From the NCBI GenBank assembly GCA_029245345.1, contig JAQWPM010000015.1, positions 183,035 through 247,034 on the forward strand: a DNA stretch of 64,000 nucleotides, written 5' to 3'. This document shows, piece after piece, positions 17,244-25,886 of this stretch. The notes below the pieces were generated by a model. It did no database searches. It was not told the DNA's origin and saw only the letters and a list, made by a program, of their open reading frames with translations. The stretch's first letter is position 1. The number at the start of each line of letters is the position of its first letter. Position numbers and translations under genes: made by a program. Source of the DNA: Longimicrobiales bacterium. GTDB lineage: Bacteria > Gemmatimonadota > Gemmatimonadetes > Longimicrobiales > Gaopeijiaceae.

Positions 17244-19658
17244 ATGGAACAAAAGCCCACGACGCCGAACGTCGCGCATCCAGACGACCCGATCCACCTT
17301 CGTGACACCTGGAACCTCCTCATACGCAACTGGCTCGTCATTTCCGCGAGCCTGATTCTCTGCGTAGGGGCTTCAGTCGCTTACACACTTTACGTCGTCC
17401 CGGTCTACGAGTCGGTCACCACGATTCAGATCGAGGAAGAGCAGTCCAACATTCCGGTGCTGGACATCCTTCAGACCATTTCGAAGGGGAGTCAGGTCGA
17501 GACTGAGATGGAGGTGGTTCGCAGCCGTACGCTCACCGAAGGAGTGGTGGACTCGCTTGGACTTCAGGTCCAGTTGGAGGCACCCCGCGGAGTGGCGCGG
17601 GCCCTGCTCCTGGGTGCGATCTATGTCGAACGATGGGCCCCGGAAGGACTCTACGTACTCGACCGGCAGCCTGACGGCAGCTACTCGATTACCGAGCAGG
17701 AGACCCAGGCACGCGTCGGGACAGCCTCAGTCGGCGCCGCAGCGGCCGTGCCCGGGGCGACGTTTACTCTGCGCGACCCCGCGAGTGAGCACGAGCAGAT
17801 CATCATTGACGTTGCACCGTTCGAGCTGGCCGTTCAGAGCCTGCGGCACACCCTCGCAGTCGTCCGTCCCAACCGCGAAGCCGCGATCATCACCGTCCGG
17901 TATGAATCGACCGATACCCAGCTGGTTCATCAAATACCGAACGCCCTGGCCAGTCGCTACATCTCGGATGGCCGACTTGTGCGCAAAGCGGAAGCGACAA
18001 GCACGGTGACCTTCCTCGAAGATCAGATCGACACCTTGTCGATTCAGCTTCGCCAGTCCGAAGAAGCCCTGACAGGGTTCCGCGAAGTCGAGCAGGTCGT
18101 AAGCCTCCAAGCCGAAGCGGACGCCCAAGTCACCAACATGTCTCGGCTCCAAGCCGATCGGAATCAGATCGAGGCAGAGCGTGATGCGCTTCAAACCATG
18201 GTCGCCGCAGTGGACCTGGAAGCGGCACTCGCAGATCCGGCCGATCCGTCCCCGTATACGAAGCTCATCTCGTTCCCGACGCTGTTCAGGAATCAAGCTG
18301 CCTCCGAAATGCTCCGAAGCCTGAACGCCGCCGTGAACGAGCGGTCGGGTCTCCTCCAGCGTCGTACGCTCCAGGACCCGGACGTCATGAACATGACGGG
18401 CCGAATCCAGGACATCGAAACCCAGCTCCGCAACACCGCGATCACGTACCTGCAGGGCCTCGAGAATCAGGTCGACGGATACGACGCGATGCTCGAGCAA
18501 TTTGGTGCGGATCTCGAGAGGATTCCGGAGACCGAGGTTCAGCTGATGCGCCTTGAGCGAGAAAAGAACGTCCTGGAAGAGATCTACACGCTTCTGCAAC
18601 AGCGTCTCCAAGAAGCACGCATCCTGGAAGCCGTGCAGGACGTAAGCGTCCGAGTCGTCGATCTCGCGATCCTACCGCCTGAGCCGGTAACCCCCCGCAA
18701 GGCACTCAATCTGCTTCTCGGGTTAATTCTTGGCGGGATATTTGGAGTCGGCATCGCCTTCACGCGTGAGTACATGGACGAGACCGTCCATACGCGCGAA
18801 GACATCCAAGCGGCCACCGGCGGCGCACCCATCCTCGGCATGATCCCCCGCATCCGGCAGGCAGGGTTAAACGGCAAGAGCAGCACGAGCGCCATGTCCA
18901 CGATTGGTGGCGTCGGCGAACTGGGTGCGCGGCTCGTCGCCGGTCGCGATCCTCGGAACCCGGTTTCCGAAGCGTACAGGAGTCTTCGGACCAACCTGAC
19001 GTTCTCGAACCCGGACAAGCCGCCCAAGATCATCGTCTTTACGAGTCCGCTCCCACAAGATGGTAAGTCGACGACTGCGGCGAACCTTGCCATCACGCTC
19101 ACGCAGCAGGGCATCAAGACACTGTTGATCGATGCCGACCTTCGCCGGGGGCTCCTGCATGGTGTCTTCGGCGTGAACCGTGACCCTGGCCTGACGAATG
19201 TGTTGGCCGGCGGTGCGGCGATCTCCGAGGCGATCCAAGAGATCGACCTGCAGGAGAGTGGTAAACTCGACTTCATGTCTTCGGGTCCGTATCCGCCCAA
19301 CCCGGCTGAGATCTTGGGTTCGCAGCGCATGAAGTCTCTGCTCGAAGCGCTCGATGAACGCTACGATCTCGTGCTCATCGACTCAGCCCCGCTCACCGTG
19401 GTGACGGACGCGGCAGTATTGGGAACGAAAGCGGACGGAGTGGTCCTGGTGGCCCGTGCGAACGTCACCGAGAAGGGCGCCCTGACGTATGCGGCCGAGC
19501 AGCTGCTCAACGTGCGTGCCCCGATCCTGGGCTGTGTCCTCAACGACGTGGACTATCGCCGGGACTCCCGGTACTACAGCACGTACGGGAAGTACGGGTA
19601 CTACCACCACTACTACTACGGTGACGACGGCGACAAGAAGAAGAAGAAGAAGGCTTAA
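17244..19658 (+). CDS. Wzc-like tyrosine autokinase and chain-length regulator
   Basis: An 804-residue inner-membrane BY-kinase fused to a Wzz-type periplasmic domain, controlling polymer length and export. TM1 is at about 30-52 and TM2 at about 487-506. Between them is a long coiled-coil periplasmic domain (LRQSEEALTGFREVEQVVSL; LRNTAITYLQGLENQVDGYD). The cytoplasmic kinase has Walker A SPLPQDGKSTTAANLA near 600, Walker A' TLLIDADLRRG near 627 and Walker B YDLVLIDSAPL near 709. The tail is a tyrosine cluster (YYSTYGKYGYYHHYYYGDDG), the expected autophosphorylation site, followed by six lysines. It follows the minimal SLBB gene by 14 bases. Its stop overlaps the stop of the convergent glycosyltransferase gene. 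Confidence 0.94.
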   Translation: MEQKPTTPNVAHPDDPIHLRDTWNLLIRNWLVISASLILCVGASVAYTLYVVPVYESVTTIQIEEEQSNIPVLDILQTISKGSQVETEMEVVRSRTLTEGVVDSLGLQVQLEAPRGVARALLLGAIYVERWAPEGLYVLDRQPDGSYSITEQETQARVGTASVGAAAAVPGATFTLRDPASEHEQIIIDVAPFELAVQSLRHTLAVVRPNREAAIITVRYESTDTQLVHQIPNALASRYISDGRLVRKAEATSTVTFLEDQIDTLSIQLRQSEEALTGFREVEQVVSLQAEADAQVTNMSRLQADRNQIEAERDALQTMVAAVDLEAALADPADPSPYTKLISFPTLFRNQAASEMLRSLNAAVNERSGLLQRRTLQDPDVMNMTGRIQDIETQLRNTAITYLQGLENQVDGYDAMLEQFGADLERIPETEVQLMRLEREKNVLEEIYTLLQQRLQEARILEAVQDVSVRVVDLAILPPEPVTPRKALNLLLGLILGGIFGVGIAFTREYMDETVHTREDIQAATGGAPILGMIPRIRQAGLNGKSSTSAMSTIGGVGELGARLVAGRDPRNPVSEAYRSLRTNLTFSNPDKPPKIIVFTSPLPQDGKSTTAANLAITLTQQGIKTLLIDADLRRGLLHGVFGVNRDPGLTNVLAGGAAISEAIQEIDLQESGKLDFMSSGPYPPNPAEILGSQRMKSLLEALDERYDLVLIDSAPLTVVTDAAVLGTKADGVVLVARANVTEKGALTYAAEQLLNVRAPILGCVLNDVDYRRDSRYYSTYGKYGYYHHYYYGDDGDKKKKKKA

Positions 19659-20761
19659 CGCTTAACGTGCGCAGCGAAAGCAGCCTCGAGCGAGTCGCGA
19701 ATGCCCGATTCAAACATCGCCGGTGCGAAACGCATTGCGTTCGCGCGACACCGGGGCGGATCAAAGGCGGACGGCTCGAAGCTACGAATCTCGCGGGCTA
19801 ACCCTTCTTCCGAGGGGTCTTCATAGAGCACGCCAGTTTCGTTGTGAAGCACTGTCTCGCAGGCTCCCCCCTGCCCAAACGCGATCACCGGGCGTCCGGC
19901 GGCTTGCACCTCGACAGGCAGAATCCCGAAGTCTTCTATACCGGGGAACAACAGAGCCCAACTCGCTCCGATCAGCTCTTGGAGCTCCTCCCCTGAAACC
20001 CGGCCTACAAAGCGAACCGTAGGCCCCGCGAGCGCCTCTAGTCGCGCTCGGTCCGGGCCGTCACCGAAGACGACCAAGGGCGCACCAGCTTTGTTCGCGG
20101 CCCCAATCGCGACGTCGAGGCGTTTGTACCGCACCATCCGCCCCCCAGCCAAGAAATGTGTCCTCTCTCTAACTCGTGGCTGGAAGAGGTCAACGTCGAC
20201 GGGCGGATAGACGACACGTGCTTCCCTCCCGTACGTCGTCCGTATCCGTTCTGCGACGAAATGAGAGTTCGCAACGAATGCGTGCACTCCTCTCGCGGCC
20301 GCAGAATCCACCTTGCGGAGTCTCCTCAGCACAGGTCCCCGAAGCCTCCCCGCGATCCCGCGGTTGTACTCCTCGTAGAGGTCCCACAGGTAGCGCGGGG
20401 GGGTGTGACAGTAGCACAGATGAAGCGCCCCCTGCGGTACTGACACAGCCTTCGCAAAAGCGTGACTGCTCGACACCACGAGATCTACCGGTCCCAAGTC
20501 CATTCGGCGAAAAGCCCACGGCATGAGCGGCAGAGACAGGCGATACGTCCGGCCCGCAAGCGGTAGAACGCCTAGCGCGCTAGAGCGAATGTCCTTCCCG
20601 GAAAACGCCGCCTGGGTGCGCTCGTCAGGCGCATTGTACGCGGTAAAGATGGGTGCCTGGGGGAACATCCTACACAACGCCAGCAGAACGCTCTCCGATC
20701 CTCCCCAGTTGATCAGCCACTCGTGAACCAAGGAGACTCTCAGCTGTGGGTCACTCCTCAC
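19655..20761 (-). CDS. family 4 glycosyltransferase
   Basis: A 368-residue GT-B glycosyltransferase. The open frame runs much further upstream, but that part is antisense-frame translation of the sugar-transferase gene. The GTG at 20761, overlapping that gene's stop, is the sensible start. N-terminal acceptor domain: VSLVHEWLINWGGSESVLLA. Donor half: GGRMVRYKRLDVAIGAANKA, VVFGDGPDRARLEALAGP, and the family signature PGIEDFGILPVEVQAAGRPV with its glutamates. It probably adds a sugar to the lipid-linked repeat unit started by the adjacent phosphoglycosyl transferase, as the coupled order suggests. Donor and linkage cannot be read from the sequence. Confidence 0.9.
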   Translation of the reverse strand: MRSDPQLRVSLVHEWLINWGGSESVLLALCRMFPQAPIFTAYNAPDERTQAAFSGKDIRSSALGVLPLAGRTYRLSLPLMPWAFRRMDLGPVDLVVSSSHAFAKAVSVPQGALHLCYCHTPPRYLWDLYEEYNRGIAGRLRGPVLRRLRKVDSAAARGVHAFVANSHFVAERIRTTYGREARVVYPPVDVDLFQPRVRERTHFLAGGRMVRYKRLDVAIGAANKAGAPLVVFGDGPDRARLEALAGPTVRFVGRVSGEELQELIGASWALLFPGIEDFGILPVEVQAAGRPVIAFGQGGACETVLHNETGVLYEDPSEEGLAREIRSFEPSAFDPPRCRANAMRFAPAMFESGIRDSLEAAFAAHVKR

Positions 20762-21347
20762 CCTGGCCTCTGAGTACGACCGGCACATGCCGGAGCAGAA
20801 TCCCGAGGTCGCCAACAAGGGACGAATTGTCCACGTACGCGAGTTCGGCCGAGGCACGAGCGGGATACTCGACTCTTTTGTGCCCCTGCGCGGTCCACAA
20901 CCCGAAGATACCGGGGCGCACCGCCAGAAAATCTCCGACTCGATCCCCATACCATTCCAACTCCTCTTCAACCACAGGGCGGGGACCGACCAGCGACATC
21001 TCTCCCCTGAGTACGTTGATGAGCTGTGGGAGCTCATCAATGTGGCTGACGCGTAGGAAGCGACCAATCCGGGTAACCCGCGGGTCTTCGGCCACGGGCA
21101 GCTTGAAATCATTCTGCCTGTGGAGAGCACGAAGGTCTTCATCTTCCGCCAACCACGCCTCTGCATGCGCAACCATGGTCCGGAGCTTCAGACAGGTGAA
21201 GGTCGTGCCCCCACGCCCATAGCGTTGATGTCCGAAGATCGCCGGCCCTCGCGAGGTGAGCCGCACGGCCACCGCACACGCCGCCAGGATGGGGGCGACG
21301 GCAAGAAGGAGCAGCGAGGCAACGGCTACATCGAAGACGCGTTTCAA
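20751..21347 (-). CDS. monotopic phosphoglycosyl transferase (PglC-like)
   Basis: A 198-residue initiating transferase that moves a sugar-1-phosphate from a nucleotide sugar to undecaprenyl phosphate. It has the small PglC-type architecture: KRVFDVAVASLLLLAVAPIL as the re-entrant membrane helix, then FKLP, RIGRFLRVSHIDELPQLINV, the catalytic GEMSLVGPRP, and PGIFGLWTAQGHKR. The larger WcaJ/WbaP membrane domain is absent. The start is TTG at 21347; no in-frame ATG or GTG exists between it and the upstream stop at 21402. It overlaps the GT4 gene by eleven bases. It is one of two initiating transferases in the window; the other (38524-40398) has an in-frame stop. Confidence 0.93.
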   Translation of the reverse strand: MKRVFDVAVASLLLLAVAPILAACAVAVRLTSRGPAIFGHQRYGRGGTTFTCLKLRTMVAHAEAWLAEDEDLRALHRQNDFKLPVAEDPRVTRIGRFLRVSHIDELPQLINVLRGEMSLVGPRPVVEEELEWYGDRVGDFLAVRPGIFGLWTAQGHKRVEYPARASAELAYVDNSSLVGDLGILLRHVPVVLRGQGEE

Positions 21348-21424
21348 TTCATGGAGGGGAACGGGAAGACCTGAAGAGGAACCTCGGGGCGGGACCGGAT
21401 TCTAGCCCAACCAGAAAGTCCTGT

Positions 21425-22528
21425 CTATTGAACCCGGGCTGCATCGAGGAGCACCTGTAGCGTACCCTCCGCGGACTGATCCCATGACGACGACTCCACC
21501 GCCACGGGTCTGCCCGGACCTTCGCCTCCTCGCTGCAGGACATGCCGCACAGTCTCAGCCCACAGTGCAACGTTCAATGGCTCCACCCTCAATGTCTCTG
21601 GGGGAAGAATCTCCCGAAACGCAGGGATATCCGAAACAATCACAGGTGAGCCGCAAGCAAAGGCCTCTAACGCGGGCAGCCCAAATCCTTCCGTCGTCGA
21701 GGGGCTGAGAAAGACGGAGCATCGTAGGTACAGCTCCTGGAGTTCCGCGTCCGTGACGCGTCCAAGGTGCATGACACGATCTAGTATGCCCAACCTCAGA
21801 GCGTGTTCATTCAACTCTCCCGCATCATGAGCGTCGAAGCCTACCATGCATAGCCGGAGGTCAGGAAAGCTGTCGCTCAAACGCGCCAGCACCTCAAGCG
21901 CGACTGTGAGGTTCTTGTGTGCTGTTGGAGCCCCGACCGTGAGCAAGAACCGCGATAGGTCAGCGAAGCGACTCGGCATCTCCTCTCCGGGGGCCAGGGG
22001 CGCGAATCTCGATGACACGCCGTTATGGACCACGTGCATCCGGCGGACCACATCCGGCACGACCTGGGCGAGTGCGTTGGCGCTCGCGTGAGAAACGGTG
22101 ACGACCGAAGACGCATGGGATACTGCAGATCGTAGTAGTGCCATCCCCAAGAACCTCTTCCAACCTGGGAAGCCTGCGGGGTGCCGGAACTGAATCACGT
22201 CGTGCACGGTCACCACGAGCGGCGACGGGATCGACATCATCGGCACGTCGTAGTGCGGGAAGAACCAGACATCAGGGGAGGCAACCTTCGACGCCACGAC
22301 TGGCCATGACAGGTGAGACGTAAGCGAGTAAGGCCTCCCGCCCCAGTGAACCACGGACGCAATGTCCCTCGGATCCCTGCCGCTGAGCCACCCCGCAACA
22401 ACGTCCTCGCTTCCCAGGAGCGTTACCCGGCTGATGCGCGGATCAAGCAGTGCCCGCGATACGATCTCCCTGATGTACCTGCCGATTCCACCAGCCATTA
22501 GGAGGCGGGCATCCATGCAGACATTCAC
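21425..22528 (-). CDS. family 4 glycosyltransferase
   Basis: A 367-residue GT-B enzyme. The GTG at 22528 shares GTGA with the stop of the upstream GT2 gene and is followed by VNVCMDARLLMAGGIGRYIR, the acceptor-side signature of mannosyl- or rhamnosyl-type transferases. Further marks: VTVHDVIQFRHPAGFPGW, LTVGAPTAHKNLTVALEVL (donor half), and the glutamate motif LSPSTTEGFGLPALEAFACG. Domain order and length are normal. It lies in a run of three consecutive glycosyltransferase or sugar-transferase genes on the minus strand and so probably builds the same repeat unit. Confidence 0.9.
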   Translation of the reverse strand: MNVCMDARLLMAGGIGRYIREIVSRALLDPRISRVTLLGSEDVVAGWLSGRDPRDIASVVHWGGRPYSLTSHLSWPVVASKVASPDVWFFPHYDVPMMSIPSPLVVTVHDVIQFRHPAGFPGWKRFLGMALLRSAVSHASSVVTVSHASANALAQVVPDVVRRMHVVHNGVSSRFAPLAPGEEMPSRFADLSRFLLTVGAPTAHKNLTVALEVLARLSDSFPDLRLCMVGFDAHDAGELNEHALRLGILDRVMHLGRVTDAELQELYLRCSVFLSPSTTEGFGLPALEAFACGSPVIVSDIPAFREILPPETLRVEPLNVALWAETVRHVLQRGGEGPGRPVAVESSSWDQSAEGTLQVLLDAARVQ

Positions 22529-23430
22529 GGTCCGATGCCTCCGAAGCTCCCCTGAACGATGGCCCGAGCTCGACCCCAATCACCAACGGCGAGATACCTC
22601 ACGACTAGAAGCGAACGGCTGGCGTAGAAGCGCACGAAGAACGGAATGAGGTGTCTGGGCCCAAAATATCGGCGCATCACCCACCTGCGATTACGATCTC
22701 GCTGCCGGATCTGGAAGGGAGTCGGAGGCTCGCCCGCCGGCCGTGAATGATGGAGCACACGAGCATTAGGCTGATACAGCATACGGTAGCCCGACCGGGA
22801 CAGCCTAAGGCACAACTCCGCGTCCTCCACGTACGCGAACAGCTCGTCTACGAACCCCCCCACCTCCCGCAGGGCTCGGCACGATAGCAGGAGGCAACAT
22901 CCTGACATGAAGGAAACCTCTCTCGGGACGTCCACTCCAGAACGAACGTCCAACTCTCCTTCTAACCAGTGGATTCCGAGGCCACGCATAGCAGAGAAGT
23001 GGCCGCCGCCATACCAAATCCGTGCAGGATCGTGATGGTACAGAATCTTTGATGTGACCCCACCGACATCATCCCTCTCGGTTGCCGCTTCAACGAGGAA
23101 CTTGATGCAAAGTCTATCGATCTCCGTGTCGTTGTTGAGTACGAGGACGTAGTCGTCACCGCGATCGATCGCGAATTGTATGCCGCGGTTGTTCCCACCC
23201 GTATAGCCACAATTCTCTTCGATCTGAATGAAATCCAGATTCGGATAGTCGCATTGTAGTCTTTCCCCAGACCCGTCCGGAGAGCCGTTGTCGACAAGTA
23301 CGACATTAAGAGCCGGGTACTCCGACTGGAGAACCGACTCAAGGCACGCGCGGGTGTCTTCCTCGCCGCACCAGTTCAGAACGACGACACTGACTTTCGG
23401 GGCCTGGCTTCGTCCCAACGAGTGAGTCAA
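22525..23430 (-). CDS. family 2 glycosyltransferase (rhamnosyltransferase-like)
   Basis: A GT-A enzyme of about 300 residues. The nucleotide-binding start is KVSVVVLNWCGEEDTRACLE, followed by VVLVDNGSPDGSGERL, NCGYTGGNNRGIQFAI and the metal-binding LVLNNDTEID. The acceptor side has FMSGCCLLLSCRALREVGGF and AYVEDAELCLRLSRSGYR. The frame is open to a TTG at 23475, but that overlaps the start of the divergent export gene. I use the TTG at 23430; a TTG at 23418 is also possible. A hydrophobic C-terminal stretch (FFVRFYASRSLLVVRYLAV) may hold it at the membrane. Its stop is coupled to the next glycosyltransferase. A rhamnosyl activity would fit the rml genes nearby but is unproven. Confidence 0.87.
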   Translation of the reverse strand: MTHSLGRSQAPKVSVVVLNWCGEEDTRACLESVLQSEYPALNVVLVDNGSPDGSGERLQCDYPNLDFIQIEENCGYTGGNNRGIQFAIDRGDDYVLVLNNDTEIDRLCIKFLVEAATERDDVGGVTSKILYHHDPARIWYGGGHFSAMRGLGIHWLEGELDVRSGVDVPREVSFMSGCCLLLSCRALREVGGFVDELFAYVEDAELCLRLSRSGYRMLYQPNARVLHHSRPAGEPPTPFQIRQRDRNRRWVMRRYFGPRHLIPFFVRFYASRSLLVVRYLAVGDWGRARAIVQGSFGGIGP

Positions 23431-23466
23431 CTTAGCGGTACACTTCTGGCTGAGATGGGCTACTCC

Positions 23467-24081
23467 ATGATCCAACGTGTTCTCCTACTACTCGCGTTAT
23501 CGGCGTGCGTGCCTGCGACTGTCAGGGCGCAAGACCCGGTGCCCCCGAACGAATTGCAACTCCTCCCAGGAGATTTCGTGCGCGTCGCCATTTGGCGAGA
23601 GCCCGACCTCAGTGGTGACTTCCTCGTTGACCCCACCGGCACCGTGGTCCTCCCAATGATCGGGGCTCGTACCGTAGCACATCGGCCCTGGAATGACCTG
23701 CACGCTACACTTCTGGAGGAGTTTCGAAATGAGCTTCGGAATCCCTCGATCGAACTCATACCACTTCGCCGAATCTATGTCCTCGGTCAGGTAGCCGCGC
23801 CAGGACTCTATTCAGTCGATCCCATGGTATCCCTCGCTGGAGCGGTGGCAACGGCCGGCGGGGCCGCTGAACAAGGTGATCTCCGGAAGATCCAGATCTT
23901 CAGGGAAGGAAACGCCGTTCTGGACGGCCTCACTTCGGCCGACAGACTCGCCAGTATTGGGATACGGTCCGGTGATCAGATCTTTGTCGGCCGCCTCAGC
24001 TGGGTCTCGCGAAACAGCGCCCTTCTGCTCACGGCAGGGCTCTCCGTGACCGGCATTATCGTTTCGATCATCGCACGTTAG
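23467..24081 (+). CDS. second minimal SLBB polysaccharide export protein
   Basis: A 204-residue paralogue of the protein at 16621-17229. The ATG at 23467 begins a signal peptide (IQRVLLLLALSACVPATVRA, cut before QDP). The PES domain is LLPGDFVRVAIWREPDLSGD, followed by LRNPSIELIPLRRIYVLGQV and one SLBB unit (LGQVAAPGLYSVDPMVSLAG). It ends in a hydrophobic helix SALLLTAGLSVTGIIVSIIA plus a final Arg, the same layout as its paralogue. The neighbours differ: here the partners are two Wzi-like proteins and a Wzz-like protein without kinase. Its stop (TAG) overlaps the stop of the convergent Wzi-like gene. An export role in the outer membrane or periplasm is inferred. Confidence 0.87.
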   Translation: MIQRVLLLLALSACVPATVRAQDPVPPNELQLLPGDFVRVAIWREPDLSGDFLVDPTGTVVLPMIGARTVAHRPWNDLHATLLEEFRNELRNPSIELIPLRRIYVLGQVAAPGLYSVDPMVSLAGAVATAGGAAEQGDLRKIQIFREGNAVLDGLTSADRLASIGIRSGDQIFVGRLSWVSRNSALLLTAGLSVTGIIVSIIAR

Positions 24082-25805
24082 TCTGAATCGAAACGCGGCC
24101 CTCGAAAAGAGACGCCCAGATTCAAGTTCCATGCAGTCCAGCCCAGCACAAGATTTCGATTCAGCTCGACCTGCGGACCGCCGACGATCGCGATCTCGGC
24201 CCCCTTCCGGAAGCGGACGATATCCAAGCTCACTCCGTATCTGACTGAGTTCCGCGCTGCAACTTCCGAATCCCGGGAGAGCCCAGAGAGCCAGTTCAGT
24301 CGCACTTCGCGGGTGACCTCGACGGTTGTCCGCCCCGAGGGCCGGTAGTCCTCGACCGCTACAGTCCAGCCTGATCCAGAGAAGGCTGCTGGAGCAGCGA
24401 GTAGCTGGCCGTTCAGGGTATGTCCTTGGCGCAGACCTCCGTGCTTATAACGCGCTTGGGGGCTTGGTCCGAGCGCGAGCGCCCGATCGGCGCGCTCGCT
24501 GTGGTGAAACTGAGCGCTCACGAACTCGCCACGGATCGCCGAGATACTGCCGCCCAGCGAGGTCCACGCTCGACGAAACCCAATGGAACGAACAAACAGA
24601 TCATCGGGCTCCACCAAGAAGTGACGGATATCTCGTCCGTAGTCCTCTCGGACCGCCTCAGCGAAGACTTCGATCCCGGTCCCGGCCACTACCCATCGAA
24701 CAAAGCCACCAGCTATCTGGTTTTCATCGAGGATGTTTCCGTCATCGGTTCCGGTGGAGATCCCTGTCGTGAACGGCTTGCCGACGTTCGACACGGCGTC
24801 AAGTCCGCCCTCCCACGGTCCTTGCACGAATCGTTCCACACCAATCTCGAGTCCCGGTAAAACATCGGATTGGAGAGTAATGACCGCCCCAGTCATGAAT
24901 CGAGATCGCGCGACCGAATTCTGAACCGGAGACCAGTCGGACTGTCCCAGGTATCCGACCATGAGCTGGCCGTGCACACCAAGGACACCAGGACCAAGCG
25001 GCCGAGCGCTCTTGAGAAACACGTGTGGGAAACCCCCGGCTTCATCCCCGAGGAGCAATGGATAAGCAAGGGAGGGACCCCAAATGCGGGCCTCACTGCT
25101 GATTCCCACCGTGGTCCATGGGAGTTCAACCGAGAGCCGGGAGCTTCCAGGGGTGGCTCGCCGGTACGGGCGGTCTCCGAATCGTTGGGGCAGGTCAATC
25201 CTGTTAGGGTACCTAGGATCCCGGAACCCCTCGGGGCCATCACGTCCATTGTCGGCCAAATCGAAGCCGGCGTTCTGTGTCCAAAACACCTCGGGGGCGA
25301 ATCGTAAATCCACTCCCTTCCAGCGCGCATAGACACCACCACGGGCGAAAGCCGTCAATCCGCGTCCGGCCCACAGAGCCCCATCGTTCGATCCGTACGG
25401 GAAGGTGGAATTGTAGGTGGCACCACCCTCAAACGGGACGACGCCGACCCTCAAGCCGCCATCCGCGACGGGGGGCGAGCCGAACGCTGAAGTCCAAGGA
25501 TGAAGGACGCCTTCCACGGGAAGCAGCAGTCGCTCTTCGGCAGGAGAGAAGCCGCGGACCGCCCACGGATAGGCCCGTACGAGTCCAAGTGTTTGGAGGA
25601 CTCTGATGTATCGCTCTCGCTCAGAGTTGACCTCAATACCTTGCCCGACATCAAACTGCGGGGTCCGAGCCTCGGCGTCCCCTGGAGAGACGAGGAGGGC
25701 CAAAACGACGGCGCAGACAACCGCCATCAAACGCGGTTTCGACGGATTTCCAGCCGCTCGCGAAAACTCGACGTCGGTGGGCACATGGGCGATTTCGCGG
25801 ATCAT
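24078..25805 (-). CDS. Wzi-like capsule assembly outer-membrane protein
   Basis: A protein of about 575 residues of the capsule-assembly Wzi type, an outer-membrane beta-barrel that helps anchor or organise surface polysaccharide. I start at ATG 25805 (GTG 25811 also open). A hydrophobic signal (LMAVVCAVVLALLVSPGDAE) follows a basic N-terminus. The mature part begins with the family's helical region (RYIRVLQTLGLVRAYPWAVR) and then NDGALWAGRGLTAFARGGVY, a phrase almost identical in the paralogue at 25887. The rest has the alternating aromatic pattern of beta strands and ends with a strand-like NLNLGVSFRGPRFDSD. It is divergent from its paralogue, with 81 bases between them. Confidence 0.82.
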   Translation of the reverse strand: MIREIAHVPTDVEFSRAAGNPSKPRLMAVVCAVVLALLVSPGDAEARTPQFDVGQGIEVNSERERYIRVLQTLGLVRAYPWAVRGFSPAEERLLLPVEGVLHPWTSAFGSPPVADGGLRVGVVPFEGGATYNSTFPYGSNDGALWAGRGLTAFARGGVYARWKGVDLRFAPEVFWTQNAGFDLADNGRDGPEGFRDPRYPNRIDLPQRFGDRPYRRATPGSSRLSVELPWTTVGISSEARIWGPSLAYPLLLGDEAGGFPHVFLKSARPLGPGVLGVHGQLMVGYLGQSDWSPVQNSVARSRFMTGAVITLQSDVLPGLEIGVERFVQGPWEGGLDAVSNVGKPFTTGISTGTDDGNILDENQIAGGFVRWVVAGTGIEVFAEAVREDYGRDIRHFLVEPDDLFVRSIGFRRAWTSLGGSISAIRGEFVSAQFHHSERADRALALGPSPQARYKHGGLRQGHTLNGQLLAAPAAFSGSGWTVAVEDYRPSGRTTVEVTREVRLNWLSGLSRDSEVAARNSVRYGVSLDIVRFRKGAEIAIVGGPQVELNRNLVLGWTAWNLNLGVSFRGPRFDSD

Positions 25806-25886
25806 ACCCACAGGTTATCGTCTTGATCTCCTGAGAACCACCCACCACGCCGTGGTGCAACGCCTCCCTCGCAACCGTGATCTCTT

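Noticed and set aside
20762..21172. N-terminal 137 codons of the longer open frame leading into the GT4 gene
   Set aside because: This part is an alternative-frame reading of the PglC-like gene; the GT4 similarity begins only after the GTG at 20761.
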